NCBI RefSeq assembly: GCF_029589435.1
Contig: NZ_JARRAG010000002.1
Coordinates: 3,224,001-3,288,000, forward strand
DNA length: 64,000 nt
Reading direction: 5' to 3'
From: Paludisphaera mucosa
GTDB lineage: Bacteria > Planctomycetota > Planctomycetia > Isosphaerales > Isosphaeraceae
Part shown: one piece after another, positions 8,662 through 17,101 of the stretch
Position numbering within the stretch: the stretch's first letter is position 1
Layout: each line of letters begins with the position of its first letter
Program-made: the position numbers and the translations under genes
The notes under the pieces: generated by a model
Told to the model about the DNA's origin: nothing
What the model saw: only the letters and a program-made list of their open reading frames with translations
Databases searched by the model: none

Positions 8662-9975
8662 ATGAATCGCCCGCTCCTGGTCATCCTGATCACGGCCACG
8701 CTCGACGCGATCGGGATCGGCCTGGTCATGCCCGTCATGCCCAGCCTCCTGCGCGAGGTCTCGCAGCGCGAGGACGTCGCGGGGCACTTCGGCTACTTCC
8801 TATCGCTCTACGCGCTGATGCAATTCATCTTCTCGCCGATCCTGGGCGCGCTCAGCGACCGCTTCGGCCGCCGGCCGGTGCTGCTGCTCTCGCTCGCCGG
8901 GGCGGCGGTCGACTACACCCTGATGGCGTTCGCCCCGTCGCTCGCGCTCCTGTACGCCGGCCGGGTGATCGCCGGGATCACCGGCGCGAACATGGCCGTC
9001 GCCACGGCCTACCTCGCCGACATCTCGACCGAGGAGGAGCGCGCCAAACGCTATGGTTTCCTCAACGCGGCCTTCGGCGTGGGATTCGTCGTCGGGCCGA
9101 TCCTGGGGGGGCTGGTCGGCTCGTATTCGCCCCGCTACCCGTTCCTGGCGGCGGCCCTCTTCAACGGGCTGAACTTCCTGCTCGGCCTCTTCGTGCTGTC
9201 GGAATCGCACCACCCGGAGAAACAGGCGTTCGCCCTGCCCCACCTGAATCCCTTCCGCTCGCTGCGGTGGGTGTTCGGGCTCCGCGGCGTGCTGCCGTTC
9301 GTGCTCGTCTACGTGATCATCTGCTGCGTGGGTCAGGTCCCGCAGTCGCTCTGGATCCTCTACGGCGAGGACCGCTTCCGCTGGGACGCTCGCATGGTCG
9401 GGCTGAGCTTCGCCTTCTTCGGCATCCTGTACGCGGGCTCCCAGGGGTTCCTGACCGGCAGGCTCACCGCCCGATGGGGCGAGCGCGGGGCCTTGCTGCT
9501 GGCCCTGATCGCCGACAACGCGGGATTCCTGCTGATGGCCTTCGCGACTCAGGGCTGGATGGCGTTCGCGATCTGCATCCTCCTCGCGGTCGGCGGCATC
9601 GCGATGCCCGCGCTCCAGGCCTTGCTCTCCCAGCAGGTCGACGAGGACAAGCAGGGCGAGTTGCAGGGCACCCTCGTCAGCCTCATGAGCCTGGCGACGA
9701 TCGCCGGCCCCATCCTGGTCACGACCCTGTACGAGCGGACCAAGACGACCTACCCGAGCGTCGTCTGGATCTGCGGATCGGCCGTCTACCTGCTCTGCTT
9801 CCCGATCTTCTGGTACGGCCGGCGGAAGCCCGAAGGCCGTGTCTCGGACACGCCGTCGAATGGGCATGAGAATTCCCGGGAAGTCGCGATCGAAGATTCG
9901 CCCGCGGCGTCCGAATACCCAACAGTCCTCGCACCGAACGAGGGATCGTCGACATTCCGGGGAATCGGCTCATGA
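8662..9975 (+). CDS. MFS efflux pump closely resembling class A tetracycline transporters
   Basis: This 437-residue protein has 12 predicted membrane helices. Its N-terminus, MNRPLLVILITATLDAIGIG, lines up with the start of Tet(A)/Tet(C)-type exporters. It keeps motif A (GALSDRFGRRPVLL), AGRVIAGITGA, and the mid-protein VGQVP followed by GEDRFRWDA found in the same class. Such pumps exchange a tetracycline-metal complex for a proton; whether this protein exports tetracycline or another compound is not decided by sequence. No tetR-like repressor is adjacent. A GTG at 8644 with GAGG upstream gives six extra residues, but family alignment favours the ATG at 8662. Its stop overlaps the next start (ATGA at 9972). 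Confidence 0.85.
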   Translation: MNRPLLVILITATLDAIGIGLVMPVMPSLLREVSQREDVAGHFGYFLSLYALMQFIFSPILGALSDRFGRRPVLLLSLAGAAVDYTLMAFAPSLALLYAGRVIAGITGANMAVATAYLADISTEEERAKRYGFLNAAFGVGFVVGPILGGLVGSYSPRYPFLAAALFNGLNFLLGLFVLSESHHPEKQAFALPHLNPFRSLRWVFGLRGVLPFVLVYVIICCVGQVPQSLWILYGEDRFRWDARMVGLSFAFFGILYAGSQGFLTGRLTARWGERGALLLALIADNAGFLLMAFATQGWMAFAICILLAVGGIAMPALQALLSQQVDEDKQGELQGTLVSLMSLATIAGPILVTTLYERTKTTYPSVVWICGSAVYLLCFPIFWYGRRKPEGRVSDTPSNGHENSREVAIEDSPAASEYPTVLAPNEGSSTFRGIGS

Positions 9976-10544
9976 GCACGACTTCGACGCGATCGGCCGC
10001 CTTCGCCACCAGGGTCTCCTCGACGTGCGCCGTCGCGGCCGGGGCGCTCGGCATGTACGGGCTGACCGGCCTGTTCTTCCATTCGCCGGCCTCTCCCGCC
10101 CTGCTCCTCGGCTCGGTGGGCTGCGCGGCGGCCTCGTGGGTCCTGGCCTCGGCGGCCGTCCGGCCGGAACAGGTGGCCGACCTGCAGGAGCGCGTCACCC
10201 GCGCCTCGGAAACCGCCGTCGAGGAGATCCGCTACCTGCCCGACCGCGTGGCCCGGGCCTCCGTCGCCGCCGTCGAGGCCTTCCGCACGCCCCCGGGCCT
10301 GGCTCCGGGCGCCGCGAGGGACTGGCGAGGCCCGGCCGCCTCGAAGCCCGTCCCGCCCGCGGCCGAGCCGTACGCCGCGCAGCAAGCCCGTCGCTGGTTC
10401 CCCCGCCTGGTCAACCGCCGCAGCCCGGTCGCCGCCCGACGCGGCCTCACCGGTCGCATCCGGATGGTGAGCCACGCCGGCCGGTCGCGCCTGGCTCGCG
10501 TCCTCCACAAGGCGGCTTCGTTCGTCGCACCGACGAACGTCTGA
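9972..10544 (+). CDS. Unknown membrane protein coupled to the Tet-like pump
   Basis: I do not recognise this 190-residue protein. Residues about 18-36 and 43-62 form two hydrophobic segments (AGALGMYGLTGLFF and LLLGSVGCAAASWVLASAA). A helical, possibly coiled-coil, stretch with regularly spaced Glu and Arg follows (VADLQERVTRASETAVEEI), and the C-terminus is rich in Pro, Ala and Arg. This suggests a small inner-membrane protein with a basic cytoplasmic tail. It starts within the stop codon of the efflux pump gene, so its production is coupled to it, but no functional link is known. Confidence 0.65.
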   Translation: MSTTSTRSAAFATRVSSTCAVAAGALGMYGLTGLFFHSPASPALLLGSVGCAAASWVLASAAVRPEQVADLQERVTRASETAVEEIRYLPDRVARASVAAVEAFRTPPGLAPGAARDWRGPAASKPVPPAAEPYAAQQARRWFPRLVNRRSPVAARRGLTGRIRMVSHAGRSRLARVLHKAASFVAPTNV

Positions 10545-10990
10545 CCGGACGCTCCGACCTACCCTTTGACGTCGCGCCGGCCGCCGGGGCCGCCATCAGG
10601 CCCCGGGCGGGCTCGCCGACGCGCTCCGCGTCGGCGGCGACGCACCTCCTCGGGACCCACGAAGGTCAGTCCGGTTGATCCCTCGCGGAACGGCGTGCAT
10701 GGGGACCGGCCCGCCGATTCACGAGCGCGAACCGGGCGGCCGTCTCTATTCGAGCTTCCGCTCGCATAATAACTTCAGGGCCCCGCGGGATGCCGCCGAT
10801 CCGGCTGGGGAAGAAGGGCCTGAAAAAAAACACACGCAAAACGACGACCGAAGCCGATTCCTATCCGCCGTAATTGGATTTAAAATCCCGAATGGATTGG
10901 ACTTAGAACGAGACCACAATTCTTGCGACCGGCGAACGGAGCCGATGCGAAGCCATAACGAAGCCGGATCGAAGCCGAACCTGAGGTCGC
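10545..10990. other. Convergent gap with an AT-rich patch and short tandem repeats
   Basis: This 446-base region lies between the 3' ends of the unknown membrane protein gene and trpE. Its left half is GC-rich with no gene. Bases about 10824-10925 are strikingly AT-rich for this genome, with a run of eight A at 10823-10830 and a 13-bp near-perfect palindrome (GGATTT-A-AAATCC) at 10876-10888. Four 11-bp GAAGCC-type repeats follow at 10938-10981, just before the trpE stop. It probably holds termination signals for one or both genes. Confidence 0.5.
10938..10981. repeat. Four tandem 11-bp GAAGCC repeats
   Basis: Four units of exactly 11 bases, each starting GGAGCC or GAAGCC (at 10938, 10949, 10960 and 10971), lie directly before the 3' end of trpE. 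The units read GGAGCCGATGC, GAAGCCATAAC, GAAGCCGGATC and GAAGCCGAACC. The same unit occurs twice at 63341-63362, also in a convergent gap before the 3' end of a minus-strand gene. The 11-base period is close to one helical turn. Function unknown. Confidence 0.6.
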
Positions 10991-12490
10991 TCAGAGCTGG
11001 GTCTCGGCGATCTCGATGGCCTTGAGGAGCCCGCTGGCCTTGTTGACGGTCTCGTCGTACTCGTCGGCGGGGACGCTGTCGTAGACGACGCCGCCGCCGG
11101 CCTGGATGTAGGCGGTGTCGCCCCGGAGGACCAGGGTCCTCAGGGCGATGCAGGTGTCCATGTTGCCGGTGAAGTCGATGTAGCCGACGGCCCCGGCGTA
11201 CGGGCCGCGTTTGGTCGGCTCCATCTCGTCGATGATCTCCATCGCCCGGACCTTGGGGGCCCCCGAGACGGTCCCCGCCGGCAGGCCCGCGCGGAGGGCG
11301 TCGAACGCGGACTTGCCCGCCTTGAGCCTCCCCGTCACGTTCGACGTGATGTGCATGACGTGGGAGTAGCGCTCGACCTTCATGACGTCGGAGAGCGTCA
11401 CCGAGTCGTACTCGGCCACCCGGCCGACGTCGTTCCGGCCCAGGTCGACGAGCATGATGTGCTCGGCCCGCTCCTTGGGGTCGGCCAGCAGCTCTTCGGC
11501 GAGGGCCCGGTCCTCGGCCTCGTCCTTGCCGCGGCGGCGGGTGCCGGCGAGGGGGCGGATCGTCACCAGCCCTTCCTCGACGCGGACCAGGATCTCGGGC
11601 GAGCTGCCGATGAGCTGGAAGTCGTCGAAGGTCAGGTAGAAGAGGAAGGGGCTGGGGTTCACGACCCGCAGCACGCGGTAGATGTTGAAGGCCTTGGCCG
11701 TCGTCTTCAGCTCGAACCGCTGGCTGGGGACGACCTGAAAGACGTCGCCGGCCTTGATATACTCCTGGCAGCGGCGGACGACGTCCTCGTAGCCCTCGCG
11801 GGTGAAGTTGGAGCGGGGGGCGAGGCGGACCGGGCCGGCGGTGTCGATGTCGCGGAGCGGCAGGACGGCGGCCGGCGTCCCCAGGCGGTCGACCAGCTCG
11901 TCGACGCGGGCGCAGGCGCGACGGTAGACTTCCTCCAGGTCGCAGCCGGGATCCAGCTGGGCCTGGGCGACCACGAGCACCGTCTTGCGGATGTGGTCGA
12001 AGAGGACCATGCGGTCGAAGAAGGCGAACGAGAGGTCGGGCAGGTTGCGGTCGTCGGCGGGGGCGTTCGGCAGGTTCTCGGTGTAGCGGACGGCGTCGTA
12101 GGCGGCGTAGCCGACCGCCCCGCCGGTGAACCGCGGCAGCCCCGGGACGTGCGCGGCCCTGTGGCACTCGACCAGGTGCTGCAGCTCGCCGAAGGGGTCG
12201 TCGGAATGGTAGCGGCACTCGACGTCGGGATGGGCCGCGTCGGTGACGACGATCTCGCGGCCCCGGGCCTCGAACCGCAGGAAGGGCTCGGTCCCCAGGA
12301 AGCTGTAGCGGCCGACCTTCTCGCCGCCCACGACGCTCTCGAACAGGAAGGACGGCGCCGACCGCTCGATCCGGCTGAAGGCCGAGACGGGCGTGAGGTC
12401 GTCGCCGACGAGCTGACGGTAGACCGGGACGCAGGCCGCGGTGCCGGCGAGGGCGGCGAAGTCCTCGAACGAAGGGCGATGGATGCTCAT
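10991..12490 (-). CDS. trpE: Anthranilate synthase component I
   Basis: This 499-residue protein has the length and order of TrpE: an N-terminal domain with the [14 protein letters not shown] region that forms the tryptophan feedback site, then the chorismate-binding domain with [63 protein letters not shown] and [11 protein letters not shown]. It makes anthranilate from chorismate with ammonia supplied by a TrpG glutaminase, the first committed step of tryptophan synthesis. No trpG or other trp gene is adjacent, so the partner must be encoded elsewhere. The open frame runs on to 13435, but homology places the start at the ATG at 12490 ([11 protein letters not shown]). The ribosome site is poor. 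Confidence 0.95.
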   Translation of the reverse strand: MSIHRPSFEDFAALAGTAACVPVYRQLVGDDLTPVSAFSRIERSAPSFLFESVVGGEKVGRYSFLGTEPFLRFEARGREIVVTDAAHPDVECRYHSDDPFGELQHLVECHRAAHVPGLPRFTGGAVGYAAYDAVRYTENLPNAPADDRNLPDLSFAFFDRMVLFDHIRKTVLVVAQAQLDPGCDLEEVYRRACARVDELVDRLGTPAAVLPLRDIDTAGPVRLAPRSNFTREGYEDVVRRCQEYIKAGDVFQVVPSQRFELKTTAKAFNIYRVLRVVNPSPFLFYLTFDDFQLIGSSPEILVRVEEGLVTIRPLAGTRRRGKDEAEDRALAEELLADPKERAEHIMLVDLGRNDVGRVAEYDSVTLSDVMKVERYSHVMHITSNVTGRLKAGKSAFDALRAGLPAGTVSGAPKVRAMEIIDEMEPTKRGPYAGAVGYIDFTGNMDTCIALRTLVLRGDTAYIQAGGGVVYDSVPADEYDETVNKASGLLKAIEIAETQL

Positions 12491-12835
12491 GTCGGGTGGC
12501 GGAGTCCAGGGTCCCGGGGCCGTAAGGCGTGTTGGTGAATACGTTAGCAGCCCGGACCAAACCCGGCAAGCCGGGCGGCCCGGGAACCGAGGACGCCGCG
12601 CCGGCCGCCGACTCGGACGGTCGCGACGGCGGGAGGTTCGCGAGGCCCCGAGGGCGCTTCGGCCCGCATTCCGGTTTCTTGACAGCCCACCGGGGTCAAC
12701 TAGAATGAAAAATACGGCAAGATGCAGATGAGATCGCGAGGGCGCCGCACGCTCGAATCGGGAGTCCCGCCCGTCGGGAGTCCCCCGGACCACGGTCCGT
12801 CGCCGGCCTTGCGGGAGCTGGCGGAGAAACCACCC
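12491..12835. other. Divergent intergenic region with a strong promoter
   Basis: This 345-base gap separates the divergent trpE and mcsA-like genes. It contains the sigma70-type promoter annotated at 12679-12706 for the mcs operon. No trp leader peptide with tandem Trp codons was seen on the minus strand, and no gene was recognised. Confidence 0.5.
12679..12706 (+). promoter_or_regulatory. Sigma70-type promoter of the mcsA-mcsA-mcsB operon
   Basis: TTGACA at 12679-12684 and TAGAAT at 12701-12706 are separated by 16 bases. The first matches the -35 consensus exactly and the second matches the -10 consensus at five of six positions. It is followed by an A-rich start region and a leader of about 120 bases before the first mcsA-like gene. 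This is the best consensus promoter noticed in the window. Confidence 0.6.
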
Positions 12836-13360
12836 ATGAAATGCCAGAAGTGTGCGAAGCCGGCGACCTTCCACATCACCGACGTGGTCGAGAAGGGGAA
12901 GCATCAGGAGTTCCACTTCTGCGACGAGCACGCGCGCCAGCACCTCGCCCCGCCCGAGGAGGCCGCCGAGACCCAGACGATGGGCGAGCTGGCCTCGAAG
13001 CTCGCCGCCGCGCCCGGGACGTCCGGGGCCCCGGGCTCGATGCGCGAGGCGTCGGCGGCCGACAAGCAGGTCTGCCCGGTCTGCCAGATCACCTTCCTGG
13101 AGTTCCGCAACTCGGGCCGGCTGGGCTGCCCTTACGACTACGAGGTCTTCCGCGACGAGCTGATGCCGCTTCTGGAGAGCATCCACGGCGACACCCGGCA
13201 CTCCGGCAAGGTCCCCAAGCGGGCCCCCCGCAACACCCAGCAGCAGACCACCCTGATCCAGCTCCGCAACGAGCTCAAGCGGGCCGTCGCCGCCGAGGAC
13301 TACGAGGCCGCCGCGCGGCTCCGCGACAAGATCCAGGGGATCGAGCAGGACCCCGCTTGA
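12836..13360 (+). CDS. McsA-like zinc-finger/UVR protein, first copy
   Basis: This 174-residue protein has the McsA layout: a CQKC pair at residues 3-6 with CDEH further on, a second cysteine region with CPVC and [10 protein letters not shown], and a C-terminal UVR helix pair ([20 protein letters not shown]). In Firmicutes McsA is the activator of the protein arginine kinase McsB, and its UVR motif mediates protein contact. The start at 12836 is fixed by the family N-terminus MKCQKC and a GGAG site about 11-14 bases upstream. The 73-base gap to a second similar gene and to mcsB indicates one operon. Confidence 0.85.
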   Translation: MKCQKCAKPATFHITDVVEKGKHQEFHFCDEHARQHLAPPEEAAETQTMGELASKLAAAPGTSGAPGSMREASAADKQVCPVCQITFLEFRNSGRLGCPYDYEVFRDELMPLLESIHGDTRHSGKVPKRAPRNTQQQTTLIQLRNELKRAVAAEDYEAAARLRDKIQGIEQDPA

Positions 13361-13433
13361 TCGGGCCGCGGCGGGGCCCCGGCGATCGGGCCGGAGCCGG
13401 ATCGATGGCGACTTGCAGGGGGCGGACCCGGCC

Positions 13434-13919
13434 ATGACGTGTCAACGATGCCAGGACGAGGCCGTCGTCCACCTCACCGAGCTGGTCGACGGCCGGCGCA
13501 AGGAGACCCACCTGTGCGTCGCCTGCGCCCGGGCCTCGGGCCTGAGCCTGCCCGACGCCCCGCCCGACTTCGGCCTCGACGCGGTGCTCCAGGACCTCAT
13601 CAAGAAGCACGTCGGCGAGCTGGTGGGCGAGCTGGCCGAGTCGACCTGCCCCGACTGCCGGCTCCGCTACATGGACTTCCGGACCGGCGGCCGGCTGGGC
13701 TGCCCGCACGACTACCAGGTCTTCCGCAAGGGCCTGCTCCCCATGCTCCAGCGTTTCCACGGCGCCACCCGCCACGTCGGCAAGCGGGCCCGGGCCCGCC
13801 CCGGGGCGTCGCTCCGCCTCCGCCTCCGCTCCCAGCTCCGCCAGGCCGTCGCCCGCGAGGACTACGAGGAAGCCGCGAGGCTGCGCGACCAGATTCGCCT
13901 CAAGGATCAACACGCATGA
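13434..13919 (+). CDS. McsA-like zinc-finger/UVR protein, second copy
   Basis: This 161-residue protein repeats the architecture of the gene before it: CQRC at residues 3-6, CVAC, then CPDC with [18 protein letters not shown], and a C-terminal UVR motif ([20 protein letters not shown]). The two copies share the RLGCP-DY-VFR core but differ clearly, so the duplication is old. The start at 13434 follows an AGGGGG site; a start at 13413 would add seven residues unlike the family. Its stop overlaps the start of mcsB (ATGA at 13916), so this copy is translationally coupled to the kinase and is the likelier direct McsB activator. Confidence 0.85.
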   Translation: MTCQRCQDEAVVHLTELVDGRRKETHLCVACARASGLSLPDAPPDFGLDAVLQDLIKKHVGELVGELAESTCPDCRLRYMDFRTGGRLGCPHDYQVFRKGLLPMLQRFHGATRHVGKRARARPGASLRLRLRSQLRQAVAREDYEEAARLRDQIRLKDQHA

Positions 13920-14980
13920 CACTGGACGACCTGACGAGAACCTCCGGCGAATGGCTCCGCGGCGCGGGCCCCGAGAGCGACATCGTGATGTGCTCGCGCA
14001 TCCGCCTGGCCCGCAACCTGGCCGACTTCCCGTTCACCAACCGCGCCAGCCGCAACGAGAAGGCCGGGATCGAGTCGCAGGTCAAGTCGGCCGTCGACGC
14101 CGCCGGGCTCGACGTGGCCTACTTCGACGTCAACGGCATGAACAACCTCGACCGCCAGTTCCTGGTCGAGCGCCAGATCATCTCCCGCGAGCTCGCCGGC
14201 GGCGAGGGCCCGCGGGGCGTGGCCGTCACGCCCAAGGAGAACATCTCGATCATGGTGAACGAGGAGGACCACCTCCGCATCCAGTACATGCTCTCGGGCT
14301 TCCGCCTGAACGAGGTCTGGGACGAGATCACCGCGCTCGACGACCAGCTCGAGGACGACATCGCCTACGCCTACAGCTCGTCGCTGGGCTACCTCACCGC
14401 CTGCCCCACCAACGTCGGCACCGGCATCCGCGTCGGCGTCATGCTGCACCTGCCGGGCATCGTCGCCAACAAGCAGATCGACAAGGTCTTCCGCGCCCTC
14501 CAGAAGATCAACCTCGCCGTCCGCGGCCTCTACGGCGAGGGCTCCCAGGCGTTCGGCGACTTCTACCAGATCTCCAACCAGCAGACCCTGGGCAAGAGCG
14601 AGGAGGAGATCATCAAGATCCTCACCGACGTCGTACCCCAGGTCCTCCAGTTCGAGCGGTCGGCGCGGCAGGACCTCGTCACCGGCCGCCGCCAGCACCT
14701 CCACGACCAGGTCAGCCGGGCCTACGGCGTGCTCAAGACCGCCCAGACGATCTCCAGCGAGGAGACGATGCTGCTCCTTTCCAGCGTCCGCATGGGAATC
14801 AACCTAGGCTTGATCGACGACCTGTCCATTTCGACGGTCAACGAGCTGTTCATCCAGACCCAGCCGGCGTTCCTCCAGAAGCTCCGCGGCAGCGAGCTGG
14901 GCGTCGAGGAGCGGAACGTCGCCCGGGCCTCCTACCTGCGCAGCCGGCTGGCGAACGGCCGGGCCGTCGAGGACGAATAG
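13916..14980 (+). CDS. mcsB: Protein arginine kinase McsB
   Basis: This 354-residue protein has the ATP:guanido phosphotransferase pattern of McsB: SDIVMCSRIRLARNLADFPF near residues 21-40, the central FDVNGMNNLDRQFLVERQIIS, NEEDHLRIQ, SSLGYLTACPTNVGTG, and SVRMGINLGLI near the C-terminus. McsB phosphorylates arginine residues on damaged proteins and so marks them for the ClpCP protease in Gram-positive bacteria. The length matches family members. No clpC or ctsR gene is in the window, so the protease partner and regulator must lie elsewhere or differ. Its start overlaps the stop of the second mcsA-like gene. Confidence 0.93.
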   Translation: MTLDDLTRTSGEWLRGAGPESDIVMCSRIRLARNLADFPFTNRASRNEKAGIESQVKSAVDAAGLDVAYFDVNGMNNLDRQFLVERQIISRELAGGEGPRGVAVTPKENISIMVNEEDHLRIQYMLSGFRLNEVWDEITALDDQLEDDIAYAYSSSLGYLTACPTNVGTGIRVGVMLHLPGIVANKQIDKVFRALQKINLAVRGLYGEGSQAFGDFYQISNQQTLGKSEEEIIKILTDVVPQVLQFERSARQDLVTGRRQHLHDQVSRAYGVLKTAQTISSEETMLLLSSVRMGINLGLIDDLSISTVNELFIQTQPAFLQKLRGSELGVEERNVARASYLRSRLANGRAVEDE

Positions 14981-15063
14981 AGGCCCCGCCCCCTCGCCCG
15001 AATCCGGCCCGGGCCGGGTCGAGGTCGAACCGCCCCTCCCCCCAACCGGACAGGATCGACGCG

Positions 15064-15819
15064 TTGCCATCCTTCAGCTTCGACATCGACCCCTACAAGG
15101 TCCTCGGCGTCACCAGCGAGGCCTCGCTCCAGGAGATCCGCGAGGCCTATCGGGCGAAGACCAAGAAATACCACCCCGACGTCGGCGGCGAGGACTGGAC
15201 CTTCCGCATCCTCTCGCAGGCGTACGAGCTGCTGAGCACCAACCGCGTCATGCGGGCGACCCACGCCGAGGCCCCGCGGCCCCGGCCGGCCGCGCCCGTC
15301 GGCGGCCACCACGACCGCCACGCCCACGACCGCCACGGGCCGCATCGGCCCGAGCCCAAGTCCGAGTCGGTCTACGCCGGCATCATCGACAAGCAGACCC
15401 CCGCGCACCGGCGGGCGGCCGTCGAGGTGCTCAGCGTGCGCTACCTCTGGGACCAGGCCTCGTACCTCTGGCTCAACCAGAAGTCGTCCGAGGACGACCG
15501 CTTCCTGAGCTGCAGCGTCAACGTCTCGTGGCCCGACCGGGGCCAGGGGGACGGGCAGGGCCCGGGGCAGACCGCCGCGGCAGAGGAGTCCGAGATCCTG
15601 GCCTCGCTGAGCGAGGTCTTCGATCACCTCGTGCTGGAGACCCGCGCCGTCAGCTCGCGGTGCCACGCCGGCGAGGACGGGTTCAGCGGCTGGCTGACCT
15701 ACACCAACTTCGACCGCACCTGGAAGGCGGTCCGCATGCTCCAGGAGCGGCTCCACGCCCGCAACCTGGGCATGCGGCAGTGGTCGCGCGACCTGTTCAT
15801 CCCCAAGAACTGGAGCTGA
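15064..15819 (+). CDS. J-domain protein following mcsB
   Basis: This 251-residue protein begins with a J domain (residues about 8-65: DPYKVLGV, then YHPDVGG with the HPD triad at residues 37-39) that would stimulate the ATPase of a DnaK-type chaperone. A His/Pro-rich linker follows, then a C-terminal region of about 150 residues with CHAGEDGFSGWLTYTNFDRTW that I do not recognise; it lacks the DnaJ zinc-finger and substrate domains. The start appears to be the TTG at 15064 with an AGGA site upstream, since no ATG or GTG fits the J domain. It lies 83 bases after mcsB on the same strand, which suggests a role in the same protein quality control. Confidence 0.75.
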   Translation: MPSFSFDIDPYKVLGVTSEASLQEIREAYRAKTKKYHPDVGGEDWTFRILSQAYELLSTNRVMRATHAEAPRPRPAAPVGGHHDRHAHDRHGPHRPEPKSESVYAGIIDKQTPAHRRAAVEVLSVRYLWDQASYLWLNQKSSEDDRFLSCSVNVSWPDRGQGDGQGPGQTAAAEESEILASLSEVFDHLVLETRAVSSRCHAGEDGFSGWLTYTNFDRTWKAVRMLQERLHARNLGMRQWSRDLFIPKNWS

Positions 15820-15884
15820 GCGGGGCCCGGGCCCGCGACCCGGCCCCGACGCTTCGGACGAGGGTCCGTGGGATCGACCGGCCC

Positions 15885-16382
15885 TCAGGCGTGCGGGCCG
15901 GCGGCCGAGGCATCGGCGGTGCGGACGTCTCGTCCGAAGCCCGAAGCCTCGAGCGCTTCCCCGACCGTGAACAGGGCCGCCCCCAGCAGCACGACGTCCT
16001 TGAGCAGGAATTGCCCCGGCATGGCCGACAAGGCCGGGAAGCCGCCCAGGCTCGGCTCCCAACCGGGGGTCGAGATCAGGAAGCTCAGGGTGGTCAGGAA
16101 CATCCCCACCGCGAGCCCACTCCCCGCGGCCGAGCCGAGGGGCCAGATCGGACGCACAGCGATCAGCAGCCCGACGGCGATCTCCACGACGCCCAGGAAG
16201 GCGGCGAAGCCGCCGACGCTCACGACGTCGTAGACCCAGCGCATCGGCGGGCTGTTCGCCACCAAAGGCCTGATCCCCTCGGCTTCGTAGGCGGTGAATT
16301 TCATCCCGCCGATCCAGAGCAGGACGAGGACCAGCCCATAGCGGGTGACGTGCAAACCGATCGACTTCAGACGGTCGCCCAT
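15885..16382 (-). CDS. DUF417 (YkgB/RclC-like) inner-membrane protein
   Basis: This 165-residue protein has about four hydrophobic helices and the DUF417 signature LVLLWIGGMKFTAYEAEGIRPLV near the N-terminus, with ANSPPMRWVYD next. DUF417 includes E. coli YkgB (RclC), which takes part in resistance to reactive chlorine species; the biochemical role is unknown. A GAGGAG site nine bases before the ATG at 16382 sets the start. It is the last gene of a minus-strand unit that begins with a Crp/Fnr regulator and two cytochromes P460, which suggests a role in oxidant or nitrosative stress at the membrane. Confidence 0.85.
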   Translation of the reverse strand: MGDRLKSIGLHVTRYGLVLVLLWIGGMKFTAYEAEGIRPLVANSPPMRWVYDVVSVGGFAAFLGVVEIAVGLLIAVRPIWPLGSAAGSGLAVGMFLTTLSFLISTPGWEPSLGGFPALSAMPGQFLLKDVVLLGAALFTVGEALEASGFGRDVRTADASAAGPHA

Positions 16383-16434
16383 GGGGGACGGCTCCTCGAG
16401 CATCGGGGTGGATGGAGCTTCTCGCAGCGGGATC

Positions 16435-17043
16435 TTACTTCGAAGGGTCGGCCTTCGTCAGCGAAGGGTAGCCGCGGACGTAGATCCAGTCGTCTTTCCT
16501 GGCCGGGACGTGGCACGACTTGCAGTCGATCTCGTGGTCGGTCGCCACGTTGCGATCCGGTGCGTCGGCCTTGAACAGGGCCCATCCCCAGCCGTCGCCC
16601 CACAGGGCGTTGTCCGGGAACCGGCCCCTGGCGTCCTTGACCATGACGAACCAGAGCTTGACGCCGTCCTCCCAGTGGGCCTGCCCCGTCGTCATGCGAT
16701 CCGACTTGATCCCGTCGACCTCCTTCACCAGGACCGCGCCGTCGGGGAACTTGCCGTCTCGCCGGTAGGCTTTCACGTCCTCCGGCCGGGAATAGACCAC
16801 GTGCATCTCGTCGACCGGCTGGCCGGGCTTCGTGGCCACCGCGTAGGCGCCGAGGTACTGGAAGGTGTCGCGATAGTCGGTCGGCCGCGTGATCGCGCCG
16901 TCTTTCGCGACGTACGGCGAAAATTCGCCGGCGCGGGCGGGCGGGTCGTCGGGCCCTGGAGCTCCGGACGCGATCGTCGCCGCGACGATCGCCGTCGCGG
17001 TCAGGCAGCCGGCGACGAGCCGGCGGGGGGCCTTGATACTCAT
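16435..17043 (-). CDS. Cytochrome P460 family protein, second in operon
   Basis: This 202-residue protein has an N-terminal signal sequence (basic start, then CLTATAIVAATIASGAPG) and a cytochrome P460-type domain with YLGAYAVATKPG, MHVVYSRPEDV, FPDGAVLVKEV and a C-terminal haem c site CKSCH at about residues 174-178. P460 proteins are periplasmic haem proteins with an unusual lysine-haem crosslink; characterised members oxidise hydroxylamine or bind nitric oxide. The start at 17043 (MSIKAPRRL) leaves the signal peptide intact. It lies 58 bases downstream of a paralogous P460 gene and 52 bases upstream of the DUF417 gene. Confidence 0.88.
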   Translation of the reverse strand: MSIKAPRRLVAGCLTATAIVAATIASGAPGPDDPPARAGEFSPYVAKDGAITRPTDYRDTFQYLGAYAVATKPGQPVDEMHVVYSRPEDVKAYRRDGKFPDGAVLVKEVDGIKSDRMTTGQAHWEDGVKLWFVMVKDARGRFPDNALWGDGWGWALFKADAPDRNVATDHEIDCKSCHVPARKDDWIYVRGYPSLTKADPSK

Positions 17044-17101
17044 GGGATGTACCGCCTGGGGTTGGAGGCCACGATCCGGACGAGACGAGCCGCGCCGCAT
17101 G

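Noticed and set aside
5544-8738. A 1064-codon open frame on the minus strand opposite the GH15-like gene
   Set aside because: It is the antisense shadow of a GC-rich gene: its translation is dominated by Arg, Gly, Ala, Asp and Val without motifs, while the plus strand encodes a clear GH15-like protein.
8662-9975. Recent horizontal acquisition of the Tet-like pump on a mobile element
   Set aside because: No transposase, integrase, terminal repeats or composition shift was seen around the gene.
10991-12490. A trp operon with an attenuator at trpE
   Set aside because: No trpG or other trp gene is adjacent and no leader with consecutive Trp codons was seen upstream of trpE.
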